This document shows, piece by piece, positions 1-7,942 of a stretch of DNA of 35,193 nucleotides. The stretch lies in contig JAFSUD010000098.1 in assembly GCA_017445405.1 (NCBI GenBank), forward strand, positions 1-35,193, read 5' to 3'. The translations under genes and the position numbers were made by a program. This DNA is from Synergistaceae bacterium (lineage in GTDB: Bacteria > Synergistota > Synergistia > Synergistales > Aminobacteriaceae). Numbering within the stretch: position 1 is the first letter of the stretch; each line of letters opens with the position of its first letter. Under the pieces are notes generated by a model. The model was not told where the DNA came from and did no database searches. It saw only the letters and a program-made list of their open reading frames with translations.

Positions 1-1592
1 ACTGCAGGGATGAAGTTGCGGGGCACTGCTCCTCCGACTACGCTGTCTATGAACTCGAAGCCCGCTCCTCTTTCCAGCGGCCTGTACCTGATGTACACGT
101 CGCCGTACTGTCCGTGTCCGCCAGACTGCTTCTTGTGCTTGCCCTGAGCCTCTGACATTTTGCGGATCGTCTCGCGATAGGGCACCTGCGGAGTCTTGGT
201 GTCGAGGTCAACTCCGTAACGTTCCTTCATCTTAGCGAGCACTATATCGATGTGCATATCGCCCATTCCGGATAACACGTTGTCGCGGGTCTCTGCATTC
301 TTCTCGAACGTCAGGCTGCAGTCTTCCTCGAGCGTGCGGGATATTGCGTTGCCGAGCTTGTCCTCGTCGGCTCTGGTCTTGGCCACAACTGCAACACTGT
401 ACACCGGCTTCGGGAACTCTATGGGCTTGAACTCACTCGAGAATCCGCCCTTTGTCGCGAGAGTGTGTCCGACGCGTGCACTCTGGAGCTTCGGGATTGC
501 TACGATGTCTCCGGCGATGACTTCCTTAACGTCCTTGCCGTCCTTGCCGGTCATCAGCTTGAATGACGAGATGCGCTCCTCTTCTCCCTTGCTGACGTTG
601 TAAATGCTCGTACCTTCTGATGAGAGACTCCCTGAGTACACCCTCATGAATGACAGCTTGCCGACGAATGCGTCCGCCATGACCTTAAAGCATAATGCTG
701 AGAACGGAGCATCAAGTTTAGGTTCTGCTCCCTCGACTGCTCCGATGTCCACAGGCGACGGGAAGTAGTCCGCGATGAAGTCCATGTACTGAGGAACTCC
801 GATGTTTGCGGTTGATGAGAGTGCTACGACGGGCATAACCCGCCTTGATGCAATGGCCTTCTTGAGGGTGCGCTCGAGGTCGGCATCACTGACAGGCTCG
901 CCCTCTAAGTATTTCTCCATGAGCGCATCATCCATCTCTACCGCTGCCTCAATGAGTGCTTCCTTCGCTGATTCTGCTTCTCCGGCCAAGTCTGCAGGAA
1001 CATCGCCCTCTGTGAATTTTCCTGAACCGTCGGGCTTGTAGGTGTAAGCCTTGCCCTTGAGAACGTCAACGACTCCGGTGAACTTCTCGCCCGCACCGAT
1101 AGGCAGGAAAACGGGTAATGCGTTCTGCGAGAACTGGGACTTGATGTCGTCTAACACTTTCTCAAAGTCCGCGTTCTCCCTGTCCATCTTCGAGACGACG
1201 AACGACACAGGGGCGTTGTGATGCTCTGCGTACTCCCATGCTCTGCTGGTCTGGACTTCGATTCCGCCGACGCTGCTGACGAGAATCACTGCGGTATCTG
1301 CGACACGGATAGCTGCGGACATTTCTCCGGTGAAGTCAGCGTAGCCTGGAGCGTCAAGCACAAAAAACGTTTTGCCTTTGCGCTCAAGTGTCATTAGTGA
1401 TGTGCTGATAGAGATATTGCGCTTCTGTTCTTCGGACTGGAAATCGCTTACTGTGTTGCCGTTCTGGACGTTGCCCATGCGCGTAATGTTTCCGTTGTCG
1501 AAGAGCATTGCTTCAGCCAGTGAGGTTTTGCCTGCTCCGCCGTGTGCACATAATGCGAAACTTCGGGTATCTTCGGGTTTACGTACCCCCAT
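1..1592 (-). CDS. Elongation factor G-like GTPase (EF-G paralogue), 3' end cut by window
   Basis: Ribosomal translocase-type GTPase; about 530 residues are present and the C-terminus lies outside the window. I translated it from the minus strand starting at ATG 1592, which has AAGGGAAGG about 11 bases upstream. Seen: P-loop AHGGAGKTS near the N-terminus, G3 motif DAPGYADF, G4 motif SKMD (instead of NKxD), and near the cut end the domain IV stretch GGAVPRNFIPA, matching GGxxPRxYIPA of EF-G. The switch I region reads SEEQKRNISIST rather than the canonical ERERGITI. In my knowledge this is typical of the second EF-G type (EF-G2 group) rather than the main fusA product found in the str operon. 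No ribosomal protein or tuf gene is nearby, which fits a stand-alone paralogue. Its exact role (translocation, recycling or stress) cannot be read from sequence. Confidence 0.9.
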   Translation of the reverse strand, partial: MGVRKPEDTRSFALCAHGGAGKTSLAEAMLFDNGNITRMGNVQNGNTVSDFQSEEQKRNISISTSLMTLERKGKTFFVLDAPGYADFTGEMSAAIRVADTAVILVSSVGGIEVQTSRAWEYAEHHNAPVSFVVSKMDRENADFEKVLDDIKSQFSQNALPVFLPIGAGEKFTGVVDVLKGKAYTYKPDGSGKFTEGDVPADLAGEAESAKEALIEAAVEMDDALMEKYLEGEPVSDADLERTLKKAIASRRVMPVVALSSTANIGVPQYMDFIADYFPSPVDIGAVEGAEPKLDAPFSALCFKVMADAFVGKLSFMRVYSGSLSSEGTSIYNVSKGEEERISSFKLMTGKDGKDVKEVIAGDIVAIPKLQSARVGHTLATKGGFSSEFKPIEFPKPVYSVAVVAKTRADEDKLGNAISRTLEEDCSLTFEKNAETRDNVLSGMGDMHIDIVLAKMKERYGVDLDTKTPQVPYRETIRKMSEAQGKHKKQSGGHGQYGDVYIRYRPLERGAGFEFIDSVVGGAVPRNFIPA

Positions 1593-1645
1593 AGTGGATA
1601 AACACCTTCCCTTATGAATTAGACATGATTATTGTGAATAAGTGT

Positions 1646-1651
1646 ATTATA
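1646..1651 (-). promoter_or_regulatory. Probable -10 box of the EF-G-like gene
   Basis: A perfect TATAAT reads on the minus strand, giving an expected transcript start near 1639 and a leader of about 47 bases. No good -35 box is seen 17 bases upstream (an A-run lies there), so the assignment rests on the -10 and its position only. Confidence 0.4.
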
Positions 1652-1693
1652 GTACAACCAGCATGAAATTTTTTCAGGAACTGTTTTTACAGT

Positions 1694-1797
1694 AAAGGAG
1701 GAACAACAATATAGACATTGAGATATTGAGTAGCTATTATCTGTCAGATAACGTACTGCCGGACTTGAAAACTAGAAAGGATGCTGATGATAAATGA
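1694..1797 (+). other. Possible 28-codon reading frame with ATA in place of a start codon
   Basis: AAAGGAGG (1694-1701) is a near-perfect ribosome-binding site, 9 bases before ATA at 1711. From that ATA an open frame of 28 codons (begins IDIEILSSYYL, ends RKDADDK) stops at TGA 1795-1797. That stop overlaps the ATG of the next gene as ATGA, the classic coupling arrangement. The next in-frame start-like codon (TTG 1726) is too far from the ribosome-binding site. The frame may be a small upstream partner or leader peptide whose ATG has mutated to ATA, a true rare ATA start, or a remnant of a longer toxin gene. I do not recognise the peptide. A short inverted repeat (ACTGT/ACAGT, 1680-1693) sits just upstream. 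Confidence 0.35.
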
Positions 1798-2024
1798 GAT
1801 GTCCAAGCTGCAAAAATGACGAATTAACTGAAACATTCACTTCATACTTCTCGGGCTTTGACGGAGTATACGTAATCGTTGAGAATGTCCCGTGCAGGAA
1901 ATGCGAGGTATGCGGTGAAGAGTTTTTCACATTGTCAGTAATGGAAAAGCTCGACGAGATAATCACCCGTCTAAAGAGTATTGCGAGCAAAATCTTCATC
2001 GTTGATTACAAAGCAGCAGCGTAA
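1794..2024 (+). CDS. MqsA/YgiT-type zinc-finger protein (antitoxin-like)
   Basis: A 76-residue protein. It carries two CxxC pairs, MRCPSCKND at the N-terminus and CRKCEVCGEEFF around residues 35-45, giving the four-cysteine zinc site of the YgiT/MqsA N-terminal domain. The FTSYFSGFDGVYVIVENVP segment between them is typical of that family. The MqsA C-terminal HTH DNA-binding domain is missing; only a short basic helix follows. Solo YgiT-type proteins are usually the second gene of a type II toxin-antitoxin pair, behind a small toxin gene. Here the position before it holds only a 28-codon frame, with the stop overlapping this start (ATGA). So this is either an orphan antitoxin left after toxin loss or part of an unrecognised mini-pair. 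The zinc-finger call is firm; the antitoxin role is inferred. Confidence 0.75.
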   Translation: MRCPSCKNDELTETFTSYFSGFDGVYVIVENVPCRKCEVCGEEFFTLSVMEKLDEIITRLKSIASKIFIVDYKAAA

Positions 2025-2036
2025 CCTCAAAGCGAA

Positions 2037-2063
2037 TCCCCCTCACTCATAACACGAGGGGGA
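2037..2063. terminator. Hairpin between convergent genes
   Basis: TCCCCCTC (2037-2044) pairs with GAGGGGGA (2056-2063) around an 11-base loop. It lies between the zinc-finger gene (plus) and the response regulator (minus), so it can end both transcripts. There is no clear U-tract on either side. Confidence 0.55.
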
Positions 2064-2075
2064 CTCTCGACTCTC

Positions 2076-2765
2076 TTATCTGCCGTCAAAAAACTTCTGA
2101 ATTATCCCCTTAATCTCCCTCAATGGTAACGTCTTCAGCATATGCCCTTCAGGCTTCAGTGCCTCAATCAGCGAGATACTCCCGACATCAGTCTTAGCCG
2201 TCAGGAACATCACAGGTATATTCTTCGTCTCGTCTTTCGCTCTCAGTACCGCAAGCACCTCCGGCCCCGTCATCTCCGGCATCTCATAGTCCAGCAGAAT
2301 CAAGTCCGGCCTCGTCCGCTCGAGAATCTTCAGCGCGTTAGCTCCACTGTTAGCGGGTAACACCTTGTAGCTCGTGCTCAGTCCCTCCCGCAGTGTCCGA
2401 ATCATCACCGCGTCATCATCAACAAGCAGGAGAGTCTTCTGTGCCTCCGAGTCAGCCTGTCCGAGTCCCGAGAGCTTCTCCCGAATCTCCTTAGCGTTGA
2501 ACGGCCTCACTAACTTCTCTGCGGGAATGTCGCTCGCATCACATTCTGCCTGAGTCCCAAGCACAAAAATCTTGCTCCCGGTGAACGACTTCACACGTCC
2601 TGAACTCTCAAGCCCGGCCAAGTTCACTAACACTATTTCCGGAACATGATTAACTTCATCGCCTGACCTGACCTTCAGAATCTCAAAATCTGCACTAAGA
2701 TTCTTGATTAGCATATCAGCTCCCATTGAAGGCCGGTCGCTTACGTACAGCACTTTATGCTTCAT
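2076..2765 (-). CDS. Double-receiver response regulator without output domain
   Basis: A 229-residue protein with two receiver-like domains and no DNA-binding or enzymatic output. The first (residues 4-100) is degenerate: the phospho-acceptor position reads VLVNL (Asn48 instead of Asp). The second (110-227) is canonical: acidic cluster DDD 116-118, phospho-acceptor Asp159 in LILLDYEMPEMTG, Thr189 (FLTAK) and Lys211, although the lysine is followed by TLP rather than the usual P. It starts 21 bases after the hybrid kinase stop and has GGAAGGG ahead of its ATG, so it is almost certainly co-transcribed with the kinase and phosphorylated through the kinase's HPt domain. Its target is unknown; a diffusible phospho-relay or protein-interaction role is the likely mode. 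Confidence 0.88.
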   Translation of the reverse strand: MKHKVLYVSDRPSMGADMLIKNLSADFEILKVRSGDEVNHVPEIVLVNLAGLESSGRVKSFTGSKIFVLGTQAECDASDIPAEKLVRPFNAKEIREKLSGLGQADSEAQKTLLLVDDDAVMIRTLREGLSTSYKVLPANSGANALKILERTRPDLILLDYEMPEMTGPEVLAVLRAKDETKNIPVMFLTAKTDVGSISLIEALKPEGHMLKTLPLREIKGIIQKFFDGR

Positions 2766-2786
2766 GATTACCCTTCCTCTCTCCGT

Positions 2787-5700
2787 CTATATACTCTTCA
2801 ACGCTTCCTCAAGCCCTGCCCAGTCTGCAGCATCGGCACATGAGGCTATCACGTTAAAGCGTTCTGCTTCCGCTTCAGGTATCTTGTACTCCCTCAGCAT
2901 GGCCATTATTCCGTCTATAGAATCACTGTCGAACATTGAGGCAAACTCCTTTATCGCTTCATAGGCCTCATGAAGTTTCTCAATGTCAATCAATTCTGCG
3001 TTGTCATCCTGTGCGTAAAGCGGTGCTAGCCTCTCGAGATATGCCCGGTAATCCCCGAGCAGCTTCGGAGTCTTGGCCGAGATCTCGTCAATGTCCTCTG
3101 CATTTCCGCAGTCCTCAAGATGTGCCGCATCACGCGAAAGTTCCTGTGCTCCGATAAGCCTCGCTGAACTCTTCAGGGCGTGCACCTTGATTGTGTAGTT
3201 CTTGATGTCATGCTCGGTGTAGAACTTCTCAATGTCCCGCAGGTTGTTCGCGATGGAGTTGTAGAACTGCTGCAGAGTCTTGCTCAGAATCTCCTCTGTT
3301 GCGCAGTTCTTGAGTGCCTCCTGATAGTTCAGCCCCTCAGTCTTCGCGTAGAACTCCTCAAGCTCTGATGCCTCCTGCTCTTCCTCCTGAATCTCCTCCG
3401 GCTCGTCCTGCACAATAATCTTTTCAGGCGGAAGGTACTTGATGAGGGCTGCCTCGAGGTTAGGGCCTTCTACAGGCTTTGACAGGTAGTCAGTGAATCC
3501 CTGCTCGATGTACTTTGCCCGTGCTCCGCTGACAGCATCGGCAGTGAGACAGATTATCGGAGTCTCTGCGTTGAGGCCGTCGGGCTGGGCGCGTATGCTG
3601 TTCATCGTCTGCGTTCCGTCCATGCCGGGCATTCTGTGATCCATGAGTATTAAGTCGTACTTAGTCTGCTTGGTGAGACCTAACGCCTCAAAGCCTCCAG
3701 ACGCTGTGTCAAGGTTAATATCCGTCTTGCTGAGGAGTCCCTCAATTACGGTGAGGTTCATATCAGTATCATCAACAACGAGCAGGTGGGCATCCGGAGC
3801 TTTGAAGGACTCTCGGTAAGCCTTCATTGCGTGGACGTAACGCTCGAACTTCTCGTGGAAATTCCCGATCGGTTCAGGGGACATCACTTTTTGCGGAAGG
3901 TATATCGTGAACGTTGAGCCTTCGCCGTAAACACTCTCAACGCTTACGTGTCCGTCCATCAACCGGAGCAGATTCTGAGTGATTGAGAGTCCGAGTCCTG
4001 TGCCCTCTACGGTGTTGTTCTGCACGAGGTCTACACGCTCAAATTTCCGGAACAGCTTCGGCAGGTCTTCCTCCTTTATGCCGATTCCGGTATCGCTTAT
4101 CTTCACTACTAAGTTAATCTTGCCGTCATCGCTCATTTCGCCAGATACGTCCATTGTTACGCTGCCCTCGTGAGTGTATTTCACGGCATTGTTGAGAATG
4201 TTCGTGATTACCTGCCGGACTCTGACCTCGTCGCCGAACAGTCCATCCGGCAATGCTTCGTCAACGTTTACGCTGAACAGCAGATCTTTCTGCCGTGCCT
4301 TGAACACAATCATGTTAGTAACATCATTCAGGACTGAGCTTAACTTGTAATCGGCGTTGGTAATCTCCATCTTTCCGGCCTCGATCTTCGAGAAGTCGAG
4401 TATGTCGTTGATGATGGACAGCAGATTTCTTCCTGCGCTCTCGACGTTGCGGGCGTAGGTCGTGATGCTCTTGCTCGTGCTCTCACGGATAATCATTTCA
4501 TTCATGCCCAGCACCGCATTAATCGGCGTGCGGATCTCGTGGGACATGTTCGCGAGAAACTCACTCTTTGCACTGTTCGCGCGCTTGGCCTGATCCGTTG
4601 CTGCTTTGGCTAGAGCTAATGCGTCCTCAAGCTGACGGCTGCGTTCCTCCTGCTCCTTGTGAAGGCGTGTCGTGTCTGACACAAGAATAATGTAGAAGCC
4701 GGGATTGACAGCGTAGAAGTTGAACTGCTTGTAGAATATCTGGCCGTCCATGTCGCAGGCAATGTTGACCTCGTAGAGTGAGTCCTTCTGAGTCCCGAAG
4801 GCTATAGAGTCCGGGCCGAGAGAGTGAGCCATAGAGGTGCGCTGTTCCTCCGTGCCGTGAAGGATCGGCAGAATCTCGTCGCGTATGTAGGAGTTGAAGG
4901 TGTCATGATCTGCTTTAGGCAGTATGCTTCCCTCAGCGAGCGGAGTGCTGACCGTAACTCTGTACCTTCCGAGCGACATGTAGGCTATCATCTCGAACTG
5001 CCGGGATAATATCTTGTCAACTATCGTCTGGTAGACTTTGGCGTTGTTGCACTCACGCTCCGTAATGAAGGCCATAACGTGCCCTGTGAGAGGGTTGCGG
5101 GTCATCATTGCGGAGACCTCGACGTAACAGATCGTGCCCTTCTCCCGCCTAGACAATAACACCTGCTTGATGCCGATCCTGCTCTTGACGTAGAAATCCA
5201 GCAGTGAGTCTACTCCGAACATCTCCAGAAACTTTTTGCGCTCCATGAAGTTAATGTAGTGCCGTGCTCGGTGCCTGATGAGTTCTGAGTAAACCTTCTG
5301 TTCCTTGTCGCTGTTGAAGAGATCCCGGCCTCTGGCTTCCTCCGTAACGTCCAGAGTCAGATCAACACGGAACATGCTTAACGTGAACTCGTCCTGATGA
5401 TAGAACGTCTGCCCGATGGAGTCGTAGCTTGTGCGGATCTTCTCCTCGTAGTTCTTGTAGAGCGTGATATTGCTGAACGTCAGGTACAGATAGTTTTCAC
5501 CGCCTAATGTGATGAACGCGTAATGCACATCACACCAGATAACATTATGCTTTGCGGTTATTTTGCGTATCTGTATGTTATGGGATTTTTCGGGCGACTC
5601 ATGATTAGCGAGCATGTATTCAACGAGCGGACGGTCTTCCGGATAAATAGAGTCGAGGAAGTCCCCTGTGCCGTTGTAACGCATGGCCTCATTTTCAGAG

Positions 5701-5852
5701 GCCTCACTCATCATAGCTATATATTCCGGCGAGACGAACAGTGCCTCATGATGCCCGTTATCATCAATACGCGTAAGTATTGCATTGTTGCCGAGCTGCT
5801 TTATTGTGTCTATGAATCTACGGCGTTCGTCAATTTGCACTGAGTCCCGCAT
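2787..5852 (-). CDS. Cytoplasmic PAS-hybrid sensor histidine kinase with receiver and HPt domains
   Basis: A 1021-residue phosphorelay kinase. Order: two PAS-like regions (about 20-135 and 285-400), a short coiled-coil linker (400-430), HisKA with phospho-His438 in NMSHEIRTPINAVLG, HATPase with N-box NILNNAVKYTHEG, G1 DTGIGI (about 587), F-box FRKFERVD and G2 EGTGLGLSI (about 617), a receiver with Asp738 in LILMDHRMPGMDG and Lys in YLSKP, then an HPt domain with His891 in IKVHALKSS. No signal peptide or membrane segment is seen, so sensing is intracellular. I choose ATG 5852 over the ATG 18 bases upstream because AAGGAG, 9 bases before 5852, lies inside the first codons of the longer version. 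The ligand is unknown. The following response regulator is the obvious phospho-acceptor. Confidence 0.93.
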   Translation of the reverse strand: MRDSVQIDERRRFIDTIKQLGNNAILTRIDDNGHHEALFVSPEYIAMMSEASENEAMRYNGTGDFLDSIYPEDRPLVEYMLANHESPEKSHNIQIRKITAKHNVIWCDVHYAFITLGGENYLYLTFSNITLYKNYEEKIRTSYDSIGQTFYHQDEFTLSMFRVDLTLDVTEEARGRDLFNSDKEQKVYSELIRHRARHYINFMERKKFLEMFGVDSLLDFYVKSRIGIKQVLLSRREKGTICYVEVSAMMTRNPLTGHVMAFITERECNNAKVYQTIVDKILSRQFEMIAYMSLGRYRVTVSTPLAEGSILPKADHDTFNSYIRDEILPILHGTEEQRTSMAHSLGPDSIAFGTQKDSLYEVNIACDMDGQIFYKQFNFYAVNPGFYIILVSDTTRLHKEQEERSRQLEDALALAKAATDQAKRANSAKSEFLANMSHEIRTPINAVLGMNEMIIRESTSKSITTYARNVESAGRNLLSIINDILDFSKIEAGKMEITNADYKLSSVLNDVTNMIVFKARQKDLLFSVNVDEALPDGLFGDEVRVRQVITNILNNAVKYTHEGSVTMDVSGEMSDDGKINLVVKISDTGIGIKEEDLPKLFRKFERVDLVQNNTVEGTGLGLSITQNLLRLMDGHVSVESVYGEGSTFTIYLPQKVMSPEPIGNFHEKFERYVHAMKAYRESFKAPDAHLLVVDDTDMNLTVIEGLLSKTDINLDTASGGFEALGLTKQTKYDLILMDHRMPGMDGTQTMNSIRAQPDGLNAETPIICLTADAVSGARAKYIEQGFTDYLSKPVEGPNLEAALIKYLPPEKIIVQDEPEEIQEEEQEASELEEFYAKTEGLNYQEALKNCATEEILSKTLQQFYNSIANNLRDIEKFYTEHDIKNYTIKVHALKSSARLIGAQELSRDAAHLEDCGNAEDIDEISAKTPKLLGDYRAYLERLAPLYAQDDNAELIDIEKLHEAYEAIKEFASMFDSDSIDGIMAMLREYKIPEAEAERFNVIASCADAADWAGLEEALKSI

Positions 5853-5899
5853 ATAATCATTCTCCTTCATGAATTGTGAATAATGATAGATATGCGGTT

Positions 5900-5905
5900 A
5901 TTATA
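5900..5905 (-). promoter_or_regulatory. Probable -10 box for the kinase-regulator pair
   Basis: A perfect TATAAT reads on the minus strand in the A+T-rich gap after the aminotransferase stop. It predicts a start near 5893 and a leader of about 40 bases to ATG 5852. The -35 box is poor. Confidence 0.4.
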
Positions 5906-5914
5906 TTACAGTGC

Positions 5915-6994
5915 TTAACGTTTGCCGGTTATTTGAGCAATAATCTTCATGCCCTCGCTTACTAATTCACAATCTGCCTGGCTGCCCATGTGCCCGATCC
6001 TGAAGACTCGTCCCGCAAGAGTGCCGTAATTTCCGCCGACTGCTACACCGCGTTCACGCAAAGCTGCATCAAGTTCCGGCCAAGTCATATGGTCGGGAAC
6101 ATAGAACGCCGTAACTGTGGGCGAGCATATTTCTTCACGCTTCGGGAAAAGACGGAGTCCTGCCTCTCTGCCCATGTCCCTGCAGAGTTCCGCAGCTTTC
6201 TCATGACGCAGCAGACTATCACCAGAAGTTAATGCGTTAAGGGAAATGTTGAGTGCCTTCATTGCGTGCCAGTCGTGAGTGTAGGGCATGTAGTGAGATT
6301 CGGGGACGTTGCGCCAGCCGGTGTAGGCTTCATAGCCCGCATAGTTCACGGTCTCGATTACGCCCCACGCTCTGGGAGAAATGCTGGAGATTGAGAGTGA
6401 TGATGTCAGCGATAACACTTTCTGACTTCCGAGAAGGCCTATATCTATTCCGCACTCGTCAACGCTGAGTTCTGCACCTCCTGCACTGGACACGAAGTCG
6501 ACGACGAACAGCGCACCCACTTCATGGGCAATGCTCCCGAGTTCTGCGAGGCACGGCGTGAGAGTCCCCGACGGAGTCTCGCAGTGCACAGCCGTAATCA
6601 CTCTCGGCCGGAAAGCCCTTGTGTGTTCACGTACCTTCTGGGGATCTGGCACGTCATCATACGGGAATGCGCACACTTCTGCACTGACACCGAAAGCGCG
6701 GGCCATGTCTGCGAAGCCTTCTCCGAAGAGTCCGGAAGATACAGCGAGCATCTTATCTCCGGGCCTGAGAGTGCATTTAAGTGCTGCCCAGAGAATGGAC
6801 ATAGCTTCTCCTGATGTGATGACTATATCGCTGCTTGTGTGAAGTAATTTCTGTGTGAGTAACTGATTGCTGCGGTAAAGGGTGAAGAACTCCGGCTCGA
6901 GGTCAGAGCTGCCGTAATCATTGCTCCATGCCTGAAGGATTGATGCGGGGACTCTTACCGGGCCGGGTACGAGTCCGATTCTGTAATGCTCCAT
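5915..6994 (-). CDS. Class V PLP aminotransferase (alanine/serine-glyoxylate aminotransferase type)
   Basis: A 359-residue fold-type I PLP enzyme of the alanine-glyoxylate / serine-glyoxylate / phosphonate aminotransferase group. Seen: N-terminal LVPGPVRVP (the family's xxPGPxxVP), the PLP-phosphate loop region ITSGEAMSILWAAL (59-72), PLP-pyridine Asp166 in VVDFVSSAGG, Schiff-base Lys192 in GLLGSQKVLS, and C-terminal Arg in GRVFRIGHMG, which contacts the substrate carboxylate. Full length for the family. The start is ATG 6994 with GAGGAG 11 bases upstream, so the gene overlaps the end of the preceding one by 40 bases. The sequence does not settle the substrate. Glyoxylate, pyruvate or 2-aminoethylphosphonate are all possible; no phosphonate genes are nearby, making PhnW less likely. 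Confidence 0.88.
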   Translation of the reverse strand: MEHYRIGLVPGPVRVPASILQAWSNDYGSSDLEPEFFTLYRSNQLLTQKLLHTSSDIVITSGEAMSILWAALKCTLRPGDKMLAVSSGLFGEGFADMARAFGVSAEVCAFPYDDVPDPQKVREHTRAFRPRVITAVHCETPSGTLTPCLAELGSIAHEVGALFVVDFVSSAGGAELSVDECGIDIGLLGSQKVLSLTSSLSISSISPRAWGVIETVNYAGYEAYTGWRNVPESHYMPYTHDWHAMKALNISLNALTSGDSLLRHEKAAELCRDMGREAGLRLFPKREEICSPTVTAFYVPDHMTWPELDAALRERGVAVGGNYGTLAGRVFRIGHMGSQADCELVSEGMKIIAQITGKR

Positions 6995-7443
6995 GATGAT
7001 AACGTCTCCTCTGCAAAGCTCACTATCTCATCTTCTGTGAGCGAATTGCTCTCTATTGTGAGTATGACATTATCGCCGACGTTCACCGCCAAAACAAGCG
7101 GCATATATGCTTGATGCTCCATTATTGATTTACGGCCTGACACTGTGAGAAGCCTGTACTCAGAATCAGAAGGCGTTAATCCTTTCGCGTCTCTCACTCT
7201 CTCCGGAACATAGAGACTCCCTGTTCCTCCGCCCTCAGTCAGTATCAGCTGTACCGTACCCTTCGGACTCTCGCGCACGTAGTCCCTGTAGACCATCCGG
7301 CCGAGATTTTCCCCGTTCGCCTCCGGAGTCAGAGTAACAATGTGTTCACTGACGCACTGCCACTCCTTCACCGAGTCCGGAAGCTCAAGAGCGCACGCAC
7401 AGGACGCAAACATCATCATCACTGCAATCACTAACCTACGCAT
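6955..7443 (-). CDS. Small exported protein of unknown function
   Basis: A 162-residue protein. I choose ATG 7443 because AGGAGG lies six bases before it and the product then begins with a clean signal peptide (MRRLVIAVMMMFASCACA). Cleavage by signal peptidase I after ACA is likely. The FASC stretch is a near-lipobox, so a lipoprotein cannot be excluded. The mature part shows alternating strands, with TEGGGTGSLYVPERV and a closing segment NSLTEDEIVSFAEETLSSW. No family is recognised. Its start overlaps the stop of the DUF4416 gene, and its own end overlaps the aminotransferase start by 40 bases, so it sits tightly inside the operon. Confidence 0.72.
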   Translation of the reverse strand: MRRLVIAVMMMFASCACALELPDSVKEWQCVSEHIVTLTPEANGENLGRMVYRDYVRESPKGTVQLILTEGGGTGSLYVPERVRDAKGLTPSDSEYRLLTVSGRKSIMEHQAYMPLVLAVNVGDNVILTIESNSLTEDEIVSFAEETLSSWSITESDSYPAR

Positions 7444-7942
7444 TGCGCACCTCCTGAAGCCACAGCCTGCGGACACCTGACAGAAATTCATCATAGACTC
7501 CGCTCGCGAAATCAGGGAACGTGTAATCGAAACTCTGCCACTTCTTGAAGCGATACCTCATAGTTACCTCTGCAAATATCCCGTCCCGCAGATATATTCT
7601 GTGCGCATGATCCTTCGTTGACGCAAGAATAAGCCTCGCTCCGTCAATATATCCCGGGTCAATATTCACTGCTCTCACTGGCTGGCGGCTCTGTGCCTCA
7701 ATTGAGATTGCCTCATGTTTCCAGTCAGCTAATCCTTCAGGGTTCACGAGGCCGGGAAAACACAGAAACACTCTCGACAATTCGGGAGCTATCTCGTAAT
7801 AATAGTCCGTCTTGTCGAACGGAACAGGCTCGCTCTGAAGCTCAGGCACTCCCCAAATCTCAGAGAGTTTCCCTATGCTCCACGCCAACAATTCATCATC
7901 AGGATAAAGTATTCCTGTTATGCGCTTAACTCTGGGTGTCAT
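7436..7942 (-). CDS. DUF4416 family protein
   Basis: A 168-residue soluble protein. It matches the DUF4416 pattern as I know it: N-terminal ITGILYPDDELLAW, then VPFDKTDYYYEIAPELSRVF, VNIDPGYIDGARLILASTKDHAHRIYL in pieces through the centre, GIFAEVTMRY, and the closing YTFPDF. Family members occur in Synergistota, Deltaproteobacteria and other anaerobes, and their biochemical role is unknown. ATG 7942 overlaps the stop of the upstream gene (ATGA type), and its end overlaps the next gene, which indicates coupled translation. Full length for the family, with no oddities. Confidence 0.85.
   Translation of the reverse strand: MTPRVKRITGILYPDDELLAWSIGKLSEIWGVPELQSEPVPFDKTDYYYEIAPELSRVFLCFPGLVNPEGLADWKHEAISIEAQSRQPVRAVNIDPGYIDGARLILASTKDHAHRIYLRDGIFAEVTMRYRFKKWQSFDYTFPDFASGVYDEFLSGVRRLWLQEVRNA

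Noticed and set aside
1680..1693. ACTGT-TTTT-ACAGT inverted repeat as a LexA box or MqsA operator
   Set aside because: The spacing does not match the E. coli LexA box (CTGT-N8-ACAG) and the sequence does not match the AACCT/AGGTT operator of MqsA. It may be a chance hairpin.
1772..1999. Minus-strand 75-codon frame opposite the zinc-finger gene
   Set aside because: It is a mirror of the zinc-finger coding sequence; it lacks a ribosome-binding site and family features, while the plus-strand gene has two CxxC pairs.
5915..6994. PhnW (2-aminoethylphosphonate transaminase) as a specific name
   Set aside because: The motifs are shared across the class V group and no phosphonate gene is nearby, so a specific name is not supported.
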